Below, in pieces: positions 37,898-50,660 of a DNA stretch of 64,000 bases; position 1 is the first letter of the stretch; each line of letters begins with the position of its first letter. The DNA is from Hybos culiciformis (taxonomy: Eukaryota; Arthropoda; Insecta; Diptera; Hybotidae): assembly GCA_964007475.1 (NCBI GenBank), contig OZ023275.1, positions 24,141,052 to 24,205,051 of the forward strand, in the 5' to 3' direction. The translations under genes were made by a program, and so were the position numbers. The notes beneath the pieces are model-generated. The model made no database searches, was not told where the DNA came from, and was given only the letters and a program-made list of their open reading frames with translations.

Positions 37898-40262
37898 TCT
37901 GATAGATAAGTACTTTTATTTCGCTTCGACATACATATTCCGAATATTTCGAAAAACCTTCTTAAAATTTATAATCATAACTATTATTAATTCACTATCA
38001 AAAGAAGTTCCAAATTATACACTTAATATAGGCTTGAAATGAAGTTTCAGTCTATCTGTCTTTTCGCAATTAAAAATTATAATAGTTAGTGATAATTTTA
38101 TTTCTTCGCAAAATTTATAGTTTTGAAGCTTGTATTTTTTATTTTACTCGATTTATATCAAATGGTTCTGACTAAAGCTCATTATAATACATTGCAAACA
38201 TTATCAAATCACTTCCACAAAAAGGAATAAACGATTTTATATTTGCTTTATTCAAAAGAACTACTATTCAAAAGCTAGTGCATTAAGGTTCATTAATAAT
38301 CAACACATATTTATTTACATATTATGCTTTTAAAGCATTACGAATCACTAAATCATCATATCCTGTCAAACCATATACATATTTTTAATTTTACATCAAA
38401 GGAAAAATTGTTATGCCGCAAAAATTTTTTTTTTTTTTTTTATTTTAATTTGGAGAGATTTTTGAAAAAATTTCGATTTATTAATTAAAAAAAAATTAGG
38501 GTTATTTGATTGAAATATTTTGATGTTGTATCTTAGCATAAGATAAACATGTACTATTATAGTTATAACTTCTAAGTTCATACTCAATTTTTGGATGTTG
38601 TTCCTAGATACAAAAAACAAAAAATTATTAATTCACGTTTTTTTTTCTTTTTTCATATTTGATACTTGTGGGTACGATTATAGGATTTATTTTCTGATAT
38701 CTGGATCTAATAGAGATAAGACTCTAAGTAAAGTTTTTATGTTGAAAAAAACCAGAAGAATATTTTTGTTCTATAATATACATTCTATAGTTACATGTGT
38801 TTTATATAACAAATTATAGTAAGAAAAAATTATAACAATAACACTGAATTGTAGATTGTGCCAAACCTCTTGAAATGATTTATTATAGAGAGGAAAACCA
38901 TGTGGTTGAAACTTATTTTTTAAGCTTTACCATAAATCAAGGTTATCATTTTTACTATTTTTTTTTTTTTAATAAATTCATGTCCAAATGTATACAGTAT
39001 ACATGTTATACTATAAGTATACTATAAGGCAGGTTGAAATTTTTCATTCCATTATTTTTGAAAGTTAAAAGCGAATAAGGAGTATTTTTCGTGTAAAAGG
39101 ACATTTATGATTTATTTTATACTAATTTTTTTTTTCTTTGCTCTCTTTACACTTTTTTTTTCTGACCTGAATGTGCTTTTATTTAATATATTATCTTTGG
39201 TTTAAATAAAATTGACAAAATTAGAAATATTGATTACTTTATTGATTATTTTTATAAGTTTTTGATTATTATTTTTTTTTTTAAGAAAGAATTGTGTAAA
39301 TTTTTCTTTAAGAATCAATTATATATGAATTATTTACTACTGAACATCAGGAAATTATTTTGTAGCATAGTTACATTTGTTACTAAAAGTCACAGAGAAT
39401 ATTTTTTATGTTTGTAGATTCTCTGATTTGACTCTAAGCCACAGAAATAATGAATACATTGTACATGCATGCATGTGTACGTACATAATACAAAAGTTTA
39501 TTTTATTTGTTTTTAATTGGAATGAAATTATAATATTGGAAATTACTTTGCTAGAAAAATATAGGAATGATAGAACTTTTACTGCTCTAAATGTTGTTGT
39601 AGGTATGCAATTTAATTGTATTACAGCAAGTGAATTTTTAATTTGAAATAAATATTGAATGTTTGGTATAGAAGTTGAAATCTAGAGAAGTGCAATACAT
39701 TAGTTGTATATATATATATATGTATGTATTACATTCTAGAGAAAATAGATTGCATATTTCTTATTTATTGCCAAAATGAAATATGTATACCTTCAATTAC
39801 ATGACTTGACTATTTATTCTGTAATAATAAAAAATACAAAATAAACTATCAGAGCGTCATTTGAATTTTCAAAGATTCTAGAATGGTTCGAGAAATTAAT
39901 TTCTTAACTTGATGAAATTGTTCTAGAAGTTCAGATATTATTAATATGCTATTCATATATAATTATCATACAGAGTAGCTGTCAGGCAAAGAATGACCCA
40001 GTTATACACAGCTTTCTTTATTTTTACGATAAAAAATAAAATATTTGCTTTACAACAAAGCTTCTTTATAATCAGGGTTGTTTGTATTCAAAAATACTAT
40101 TTGACATAGAATGGAAAAAGAAATTGTGCTTTTGAGGTAGGTAAAAATAAAATCAAATAATTATTTAGTCTGTCAATCAATATGTAAAAAATAAACAATA
40201 TAACTATCAAAACGATAAAAAAGCGTGTTACAAAAAAATGTTGTCATTCTTATAGTGGAGGT

Positions 40263-40452
40263 AATAGTGTCGACGCAATTCAACTACTTTTATTAGTTAA
40301 ATTACATGATTGTTAAATTTAATGATGCACGTAAAACGTAATTATATAATTTCATACAATTTAATTTTTATTATATTTTAATTAAAGTCTTTGAATTGTA
40401 TCAACATTTACTATTAGTGTAGTTAAAGTTGATGCAATTCAACGACTTTTAT
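40263..40452. repeat. Three copies of a 24-bp motif, one inverted
   Basis: GTCGACGCAATTCAACTAC plus TTTTAT recurs as GTTGATGCAATTCAACGAC plus TTTTAT about 160 bp later. An inverted version (CTTTGAATTGTATCAAC) lies between them. It could be an old palindromic MITE or a protein-binding cluster; nothing decides between these. Confidence 0.5.
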
Positions 40453-43400
40453 GCCGTAATTCATTTATTTTTTAATTATCCACAAAACTACCAAGTGTAA
40501 ATGCATTTCACATTGTAAGTTTATTAAAAAAAAGGTGGCCTTAAAACTGGCTTATAAATTTACTAATTTCAGTGTGAATAGCAATATATAGTCTTAAATG
40601 AAATTTTTACATAATCTAAATAATTTACATTGAATACACACTATGTATTTTGTATACAACGTCAACAAACATTAGGGAATAATTTTTATTTCAATGCATT
40701 TTGAAATAAAATCTAACAATAATAAAAAAAAAATAATCAATAGCATAATAATGTGTTTGTGGTTTCTTCTTTAAATTGATGATATGGTATTTTTAAATCT
40801 ATTGGAAAAATATGATTCTAAGAATCGATAAATTCTTTATAAAAAGAATAATATTAAAAGAAGATTATTGTATAATAAGGAAAGCTTTAGATTTAGATGA
40901 CTAAATATGAATTAGTAAGTACATAACATTGATATATTTGTAATGTCACCATCACATAATATATTATTATAATTAATGCAAATTAAATTTTCCATGTTAT
41001 GTAAGTACACATAAAATGATGATATTAACAATAAATTACAAAAGGTATTGTAGACCAACTTGTGGGAAATTTAGAATTGGAACTTCAAATTAAAATAAAT
41101 TTTTTTTCTTTAAATAGGTATATAAGTTTTACAGTGTAATATTAGTATAATAGTGTGGTAATGTTGTATTTTATAATTATGTAATATAGGTATCTTATAT
41201 GCTATTTATGTACATATTTTATGTTATAAGTAATTCAATAATTATAATTTATATTGACATTAGATTGACATGACAATTGGAAACTTAATTAATATAAGTA
41301 AGTAAAATTAATTTGTTAGTTTGTTAAAAATAATATTGTTAAGAAAGCATAAAGAAATTATTGAATTTGATATAAAGAAAATATAATTTAATCAAATGTA
41401 CATAATTAAATCTTATAAAAATATATAGTTGTTACATCAAGGGTATAAACATTTTTGTTGATTGAAAGAACCATTAAAGACGAACAAAAATTATATTTAT
41501 ATGTATTATATACAGGAAAACATTTATTATAACTATTTTTATTTTATTTTTTACACATTTAAGAAATTGGATTGGAAAATAATAATAAAAAAAAACATTG
41601 TGATTATTTTAAGCTTGCATAGATAAACAGTGCCGAATAAAAAAAAAAATTACAGAGCTGAATATATCCTACTTTTCTTCACTGTATATATGAATTAAAT
41701 CAGTTATTTTTTAGATGTTGCCTTCTCCACTATTTTTATATCATATTCGTTGACTTGTACTTAATTACTAATTATAATAATTACTGATTTGAAATGTTCT
41801 TTGTTTTTAAACACAAGTCTAATTATTCTAATTTTCATTATATTTAAATTATAAGCAAAACTGATGTTAAATAAATTTACATTATATACAACATATTGTG
41901 TCACTTTTGAATAAGTTTTAAAACTTATGTATATTTTTTTATTTTGTCCTGTAATCACTATGCTTGGATGAACAAAATATTTACATGGTAAGTATTATGC
42001 AGATTTATAATGTAATTTATAACGATTTGGACATGCATACATTTATGTTCCATATATTTGTTTTTTAATTAAAATGGTCGGCATAATGTTAATATTATCT
42101 TAATTTAAGAATAGTAATTTTTGCAATTATAAATCTAGTTAAAGTATTGGAATAAATAAGACAACATCTGTTATCAATAAAAATAATTATTGTCTCTTTT
42201 AAATCACAACGTTATTTCAAATATCAAATCGTAGGGTTTTATTATACGTTGTCAATTCAAATTAAAAGGAAATTCTAATCGTGATGAATTTCCAAATCAA
42301 TTTTAGGAATAAATTAAAAGCAGGTGATTTAAACAGTAGATAAAATGTTATTATTATCATAATTTTCACATTGAACACTTGAATGATATTAAGAGAAAAC
42401 AATATTAATTGAAAAACAAAAAAAAAATTAATTTTTTTTTTAAATTTTCATGCGAAATATCTTTAATGAAATGATTAAAAGCATATAGTACGAAAATAAA
42501 AAAAAAAATGTATTGACATTTCAGGGATTAATTCAGTAAATTGACGTTTTATACAATAAAAAATAAACATTTTTAAGTTGGAATGCTTTAATGGTTTCTT
42601 AGCTCTAGTCATTTACAAAAACATTAGAACTCGCCTTTTTTGTCAACTTCTTTCCAATTTTTTCCATGTCCTTGAGATGTTCGGCCCCAATGGTAAATAT
42701 CTAAGCATTTATCTCGCTTTTCCATAATTTTTCATTGCTCATTGTTGTTTATTTATTTGTTTTTTTTTTTAATATATATACACTGGTCTCTTAGATCTAT
42801 ATAGTGTTATTTGTATAATTAATAATAACTTTATAAGGTATTTTCAACTCTGAGTTAAACGAAACTACTAATTTTTCTGTTCTAAAAAAGTTTTTAAATT
42901 TTTTACAACTATTTATGATTATCTACTAGTCAGTGCATACAGAGAGTGCTCATATTCAATAGTATTGTGATATATGAAAATATATAAAATATGTTTGTTA
43001 TAACGATGATTTTATTTTCCAGATATTTGATTCAAGAATTTAGGATTCAATATCTAGGATTTAATATAAAAATTCAAATGGATGGATTTTTTTCAAATAA
43101 ACTCTTACAATTTGTTGGTTAAAATTAATTAAAAACTCTTTCAACAACTTTTATTTTCAATGAATTTGTTTAATGCCAAAGAAATGATTGTTTTTATAAG
43201 AAAAACATTATTTTAACAACATTAAATTATATTTAATTTTATGTTATGTTATTTTTGGTCAACTAAGTGCTAATTTTCTATTTTATTATAAACTAACATG
43301 TTATAAAACTACTAATATAAATATATTGTTGTATAAAAATTATATATATAGTATAGTATGTACTAAAGTAAAATATATGTCCTATGCCTACGTAATTAAA

Positions 43401-45277
43401 TAAAAATTGCAAAACTTTTTATATTAAAAAATTGTATTTTTTTGTTTTCACTGTTTTTATTATATAGTGAGAATTTCAGCATCTGTGACATTGTGTCACA
43501 GCTGTCATAATTTATTAAAAGAAAAAACAAATGCAATTTTTAAATAAAAATAAAATTTCATGCATGGTTAGTGAAAATCAAATTAAATAAAATTGTGATT
43601 GTACCGGAAATTAGTAAAATAATCAAAGAAATATAATAATAAATGTGTATGTGTATATTTAAATGTAGATAATTGCAAAATGAAAGCCTACAAAATTTTA
43701 GATCAGTTACTAAGTGTAAATAATAATTTGAAAAACACCAAAATCATAATTGTCTTTGCGTAAAATTTAATCCTAATTGTGTCTTTTGATTATTTGCCTG
43801 ATTCCCATCTCTCCCAAAATTGTAATTTATCCTTTGATATTAAATATTAGACTCCTGTGCACACAAAACAAACTTATTGTCTTAATAAATAAATTTTTCA
43901 TTTAGATAGATTTTCTAAAGATCTAACGATTCCAGATATCAATCGACATCAAGTATAACGAGAGTAACTAATAAATAATAATAAAAAAAATATGTGAATA
44001 TAGATGAAATCTTAAAGCCTTAGACTTCATTTTTTTTGATTTGGAGAATCTACAAAAGAGCACTAACTATGAATTTTAAAGTTATATTAAAATAAATGTT
44101 GTTTTATGTAAATGTTGTTTTATTCTCGAATAAAAATGTCATATACAAAATACTCCATATATTAACCTACAAATTCTATTCTGCTGAAAAAAAAATACCA
44201 CAAAGATATTATAAACGAAATAAATTTATTTTTCTGATTTATGAACATGAATAATTAATTAAAAATTTTTTGTTTGTAACCATAATTTCAGAAAATAAAA
44301 AATCAAATAAAATTTCCTAATAATTTTTTTTTTTTTTTTGAATTTGTATTGGTCATTAATAATTTGCAAAAGAAAATATATTATATTGTTTTGAAAATTT
44401 TATTATACATTTATATATATAATAAAACTACTAAAATATTTACCAAACCGTATTGATTTTATATATACCTTTAAATTTTTAATATTTAATATACTGACAT
44501 AAAGTTGCTTTAGTATAAAGGACAATGTTTTTATCGGAATTTTTGGTAGAAGCAACGGTGTGGTTTTAATATATTTGAAAAAGGATTCTGAGAGGAGAAG
44601 GCTGCCATAAATTAATTTTTTTTTGGAAAATTACAAAAATTACTTAATTATTTTGGTTTCTTTTAATTATATAATTTGTTTCGACTCATTCTACTGTCCG
44701 AATGAGTTTAAAAACCGGTAAACAGAGAATACATATATATACTTATTTTTATTACTATACTCTTTTTATTTCTCAAAAAGCTAATTTTTATTTTGTTAAA
44801 AATTTAATATTTTATCGATGAAAAATAATTTTTTTTTCCAGAGCTTTTAAGCTAGTAAAAAATTTTAATAATTAATTTTTCTCTGCCAGAAATTTAATTT
44901 TCTAAAATTTAGAATTTTGTTTACTTATTTTTCTATTTTTTTTTTTTTGTGTTTACTTAAAATCCAAATTATTTAGAATTTTTAATACATTGCTTGCTGT
45001 TATCCTATTTGTTGATCCTTGTCTCTTGTCCTTTGATCATTATCGTCATAATTTTTGGCATAATTTTGCGATTTTTGTTTTAAGGTCGAAACGAAGAAGT
45101 TAAAAAAAAAAAAATTAAATATTTTTATTCTAAATAAAAATTAAAGTTTTTTTTTTTTTCTCTTCTTTATTAAATTTATATTTCAGTCGTGTTATATTTC
45201 TAATTATATAATAATTATTATAATTATTATTATCTTTCAGTGAATTTTATTTTGTACACATAAATAGCAACACTTAC

Positions 45278-45371
45278 TGTCCTCAACAATTTTAACTTCT
45301 TTTTTTTTAGGTTTTGGTTTTGTGGCACGAACCACTAATAAATATTTATGTAATTTTGGAGGCGGTGCCAT
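45278..45371 (-). CDS. Alternative first coding exon with its own ATG
   Basis: On the minus strand an ATG at 45371-45369 is directly preceded in frame by TGA, so translation cannot continue upstream and this must be a start exon. It codes for MAPPPKLHKYLLVVRAT followed by KPKPKKKEVKIVED, 31 codons plus one base, and ends at a consensus donor GTAAGTG. The phase is 1, identical to the 84-nt exon at 53538-53621, so both can splice to the 98-nt exon and share an Asn codon at the junction. The peptide is basic, with a KPKPKKKE cluster. The 5' untranslated part and a promoter should lie just above 45371, but I see no clear TATA or initiator signal in the AT-rich DNA. This would give an isoform with a short basic N-terminus. 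Confidence 0.72.
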
Positions 45372-47569
45372 TCAAATTATATTTTTATCATAATTTTTTT
45401 TTGTTTTTTTGTTTCTTTTTCGTTCTTTTTTTTTTTATTAACTAACTTGAAATAAAATATTAATTCTAAAAACTACGCAAATTATTATTATTTTTTTTTT
45501 TTTAATTTTTATTTCTAGCTTTTAAAAATAAAAATTATGAATATTTTTTTTGTGATAAAATTCTATATATAATATATGAATATAATAAAACTACGTTATA
45601 ATATTAATTAAATATAATCCAAATTACATAAATTATAACCGTCCGTCGGAAGTGCGGTTAATAAAACATAAAGAAAATAATTTCCCAAAAAAAAATAAAT
45701 AAAAAGGACACAAATATGGAAAGTCAAATCGTAATGCCGCGTGAGACTTTCTAATATCAACTAATTTGTAATAATTTTTTTTTTTTAGGAAAAAATAGCT
45801 TTTATTTTTATTCATTTTTATTTATACCTACATTTTTTTATATTTCAATATTTTCACAAAAACTATAAATTTCTATTCTATACTAAAACCATATATAATA
45901 TTTTTTTTCTTTTCATTATTATTATTATATATTGTATATACTTTTGACATAATATATGTATTTTAAATGACAGTGGTGAGTTTTTGGTGTGCAAAAGAAT
46001 TTGGTTTCAATTATTTCGTATACAAATTATAAATTATTTTGATTGAATTAATTTGCTGAATTAAATATGTAAAGAAGTCTAAGATTTAACATCTATCTTA
46101 GAAATCTCCGTATTTTTGAGTATATGCTTAATTGAACATTTTCTGTAATTTTCTAATCCAAAATATCTAGCGACATCCTCAGCTACTATTGAAAATTCAC
46201 AAAACTTCGATTTAAATGAAAAAGAGCATCTTTGTCTAGTTATGATTATGGTCTGTAATATTAAAAATCGTTAACAGATTCTTAAGTTAAAATTTAAAAC
46301 AATCTATCTAACTTTCTTGTTTAACAGGTGGTAACAGGCATGTCACTGAACATTCATAAATTTATGATGATAGCTTAGTGAAAAGATATTGTGACAATTT
46401 TCTTTATTTCCGTACATACAATACAGTGTCATGAAATATATTATTGTGTTAGGTCAAATTAGTTAAAAATCTGTTGAAATTATTATTCTTTTGAAATGTG
46501 AAGTATATATATGAAGAGTGTTTTTTTTATAATTTTGATTAGATTTTTTTTTTGTTCAATCATTGTAATTATTTATTTGGATGTATTATTAAGAAAATAA
46601 AAGATTATAATATAGGATAGCATTGAATTATTTTTATTTAGATGAACCAATGCTAAAAAACTCTATTGACCTTCTTTATATTAAATGTCAGTTTTTGAGG
46701 AGGATAAACAATTAGCTAATTTGGTTATTTCATTACGAAATGTACTGCAAAATTTACATAATGTATATACATGTTATTGAAAAGGATATAATGGATCTTT
46801 AAATTTTTTTTGTAATTATAAAAATATTCATATTTATGTATGCTTATTAGAATTCTAAAAAAACATTGTATATGGTATGGAATTTGCCTATGCCTGCTAA
46901 AGTTGACTTGTAATAAATTGTAGCTAAAGTAACAAATTTTTTCAAATTGAATTCTTAAGTGTTAGAAATTATGTTTTCATAGTTATTTTAATGATTTTAT
47001 TTTAATTTTGACTCTTAAAAGAAAACTAAAATATATTCTTTTATTAGTAAATTTCCTATAAATTCTTCTTGCCTGTATTCTGGGTATAATTCTCATGTCC
47101 CTTATCTTAGTCTGAATTTGTTTAATTTGAATTCAACTGTACTTAATTTAGTAAATTTAGCTAGATAGGAATATTGAATTACTTATATCTGTTAATGAGG
47201 AATTAGTCTATAATTGCATTCCAATTTTCAAATTAAATTGAAAATTAATTTGCAATTTCAATCTCCAGTTTATTTGATTTCATTAAAATTTTATGAACAG
47301 GAAACAGATGATGCAATTTATTCAGAAAATAAAATATATTTACTTTTTATTTTTCACAATTCAAGTGCCTCATGTTTTGAATTTTAAAATTTAATTAAAA
47401 ATTTTTCAGATTTTTTTTTTATTTTAATTGACCATTTTATGTTGAAAAAGTTTCATCATCTATCATTATAGAACAATTGCGTGGAAATTCAATTTTAAAT
47501 TATTTAGCGGTAGTCCACATTGAAATATTTCCAGCTAAAATCTAATAAATAAAAATGGAAATTCTCTGT

Positions 47570-47880
47570 ATTCAATGACGCCTTAACCGCTGGACTGATT
47601 TGACTGAAATTTTGGAAGCCCCATAGGTAGCCGAAATAGGATACGACGAGGAAGATAGATCACGACGAGGGAGCTGCTTTAGAAACCGGTTTTGTAATTT
47701 AGTTTTATTCTTATAAAATGTTGTAGTATTTGACCTGAATAGGATTTTTAGAGAACTGACTGTACCATGATTCAAGGAAGGGGGCCATGTAACAAATTTT
47801 GAAATACAACGCACGTTTCATATGCGTTTGATATTAATATAAGTTTGAAACCGGGTAATCTCAACTGGTAATATATAAAT
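47570..47880. repeat. Unidentified less-AT-rich island
   Basis: Contains GCTGGACTGATTTGACTGAA, ATACGACGAGGAAGATAGAT and CACGACGAGGGAG, unlike the surrounding DNA. An 80-codon frame is open on the minus strand and parts of the plus strand are open too, but neither has splice sites or a recognised domain. An eroded repeat is the likeliest explanation. Confidence 0.35.
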
Positions 47881-50611
47881 ATACTTAATATATATATTCT
47901 AAACACAATTTACAACTATAAAAGTTCATTTATACCTTGATATGAATAAAAGAAAATATGTATTACCTTTCACAATCAGTTATGTTTATGTTGCAAAAAT
48001 GCAAATGATGCCAAATTCATTATATATACATAAATTTTTTATCAACATTTTCCTTCATTGAATTTTAAAGTACAAATATATGTATGTATCTAACGAAGCA
48101 TAAATACTTTTTTTATTTTATTTTTTACCTAATGCTTAGCTTTATTTGAAATTAATAATGAAACAAAAATTTCAAGATCTTTCTTATAAGAACTTTTAAG
48201 AAGCACTTGGGTCAATTGTTTCTTATACAACAGATAAATATTAAAATAAAATATGTATTAATAAATTATGATCACCAATTGACCCAAAAAAAATTTAAAT
48301 TTTATTTATTTTTCCGTTTCCTTAAATTTAACTAAAGAGGTGGCATTTTATATTTCAATTGTATTATTGGTATAATAATGAATATATATAATGTGATTTC
48401 AAGCAGTTATATATGATAAAAATTAAAAAAATTAAAATAAAATTTGTTTTTGATCCGTGGACTTACCTGATTTTATTTTCCACTTAAAATTTCATTATTC
48501 CTTGTAAAATTATATAATTTAAAGAACTCATAATGGACTTAATATTATATTTATCCTGACTTCGTAATTGAAATTTTTCAATATTGTTATATTGCTTTCA
48601 GAAATGAGTATATTTATAGACTGTTTTCGAATTTCCTAATAATTGGTTTGATAGTTAAGTTAATTTTGATTTTTTTTGTCAGCTTCTAATTTTAAATTAA
48701 ATAATAATTTTACAACATTATTCCATTCCTTCGAAACGGAATACATAAGTACTTATTTTATTGGTTCTTCTCTATATTTGAAGATCAATTAAATGCACGT
48801 TTTTTTTAAAGATAATGAGCAAAAAATCTAGGATAGAATGTTATTGAATACATACATTTTCATAAGAATATTGTTTTAAATTTTTTTTAATATATTATTG
48901 AAGGATCTAAAATCAGAGTGTATAATATGCACATGCATGTAAGTCATATATTTATCTTCTAGGTTTATTAACTGGAAAATTTTTTGAATTTAAATTCATA
49001 TTCTGTTTATTTTTCTAATTTATTGCAAATGAATTAAAGCCTTCAATTCATTTTGCAATTTCAACTTCAATTCATTCGACTTAAATTCATAACTGCTAAT
49101 TAATCATATTTTTTTTCATATGCTTGTATTGTAATTTCTAAAACCAAATATTTGAATTGCTATTATGATTTAAAACTGGCTTATTTTATTTAATTATTTG
49201 AAACACCCGAAAGTAATTTACGTTATTTAAAACTTAGTCTCATTCTGCACTAAAAATTAACTCTAATAAGCATCACAAACAGTCATAATGTAAAAGTTCA
49301 TTTAACTTCAAATTTAGGTTTGTTTAAAAAAAATAATATTATAGCGCGCATGTTTTTTCACTATCGGAATTTTGGTGACTCTTAAATGTATGCTATTACA
49401 GTTAATTTGTAATGATTGGGATATAACAAAAGTATGATATGATATTGTTTCTAATCGTATAAAATTGAGAAATTATAAATTTATTATTTTTTTGTACTAT
49501 TTAAGCATAACAAGAATAAAAGCCCTAAAACATAAAATATTTAAGTAAACACTTTAAATAAACTATTTAATCGATTTTAATGGCTTAGATTAGAAAAGAA
49601 AATTCATATATATTGTATCTTCTATTACTTTTTTTTAACGAAAATTATGTATGCACTCAATTCAATACATAAATTTGTCATGTTTACAAAATATTAAAAA
49701 ATGTTTTTCAATATCTATTTATTAGCAAATACTTGAATCCACAAGGATCATTTTGTTAGTGCTAAAATTGATCAAGTGAACATTTTGACTTTACAAATTA
49801 TGTTTTCTTCCAAAAATATAGTATGAATTTGGTAGATTTTATTATATCAGTCGGCTAGGAATTAAACCCACAATCTAGCTTGACAATACACATTTATGCA
49901 AACTATGAAAATTTCATAATGTTAAATGAATTTTTAATTTCTTATGAATTTGGCATATTATATATATTTCCATGCAGTAAAAGCATTTGAAGAAGCATAA
50001 TGTTAATGAAATAATTAAAAAAGAAATGAATAAACAATATTTTCTTTTGAAAATTTAAACCCTATAATAGTGATATAATTTTATGCATAAATTTCAATGC
50101 CATTATAATGCGATAACGTGCTTTTAAAAATATATAATTATTGATTGATTGAACCTTGGGATTTACTTATTATATTCATTAAAATAATATTGAAAGGAAT
50201 ATTACTTTTCTTTAGAGTTCATTATTATCATAGAAATTCGTACGTCAATAGAAAATTGTAATGTGAATATTGTTATAAATGTCATTTACCATTAACATTA
50301 CACGTTTTAACATATGTTTTTCTTTGAATGCAATATAATATCTAAGTTGTAATTTTAGAATCATTAGTATTAAATTTTCAACCAAATATTGAATATATTT
50401 TATCATTAAAGTGTAATTACTATCACTGTATTCATATTAATGCATTTTCATATTATTTTCCATTCCAATTAATCTCAATTCCCTAGTCTTATAATTTGCA
50501 CTTTTTAAACTGGAATTTTGAAACTGGAACTAAATATCTTTTTATGTCCGTTATTTAAGGTTCTTACTACTTTCAATTTTTCAGTTTTACATTTATTTAT
50601 ATCAGTTTTTC

Positions 50612-50660
50612 AGGGGTCTGACTGTAGATTTAATACAATCTCGACTGGTATGTGATTATG
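50612..50660 (+). repeat. Fragment related to the interior of the TTAA-bounded element
   Basis: TTAATACAATCTCGACTGGT, then ATGTGATT, matches the segment at about 7733-7757 with small differences. It is a partial second copy of the same repeat. Confidence 0.55.

Larger units (their letters stand above)
34371..45277 (-). other. Intron (10.9 kb)
   Basis: AT-rich intron between the alternative first exon and the 98-nt exon. Apart from the inverted-repeat candidate at 36649-37897 and the small repeated motif at 40263-40452, I see only poly-A/poly-T runs, a short TA tract near 39709, and no further convincing exon. Confidence 0.6.
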
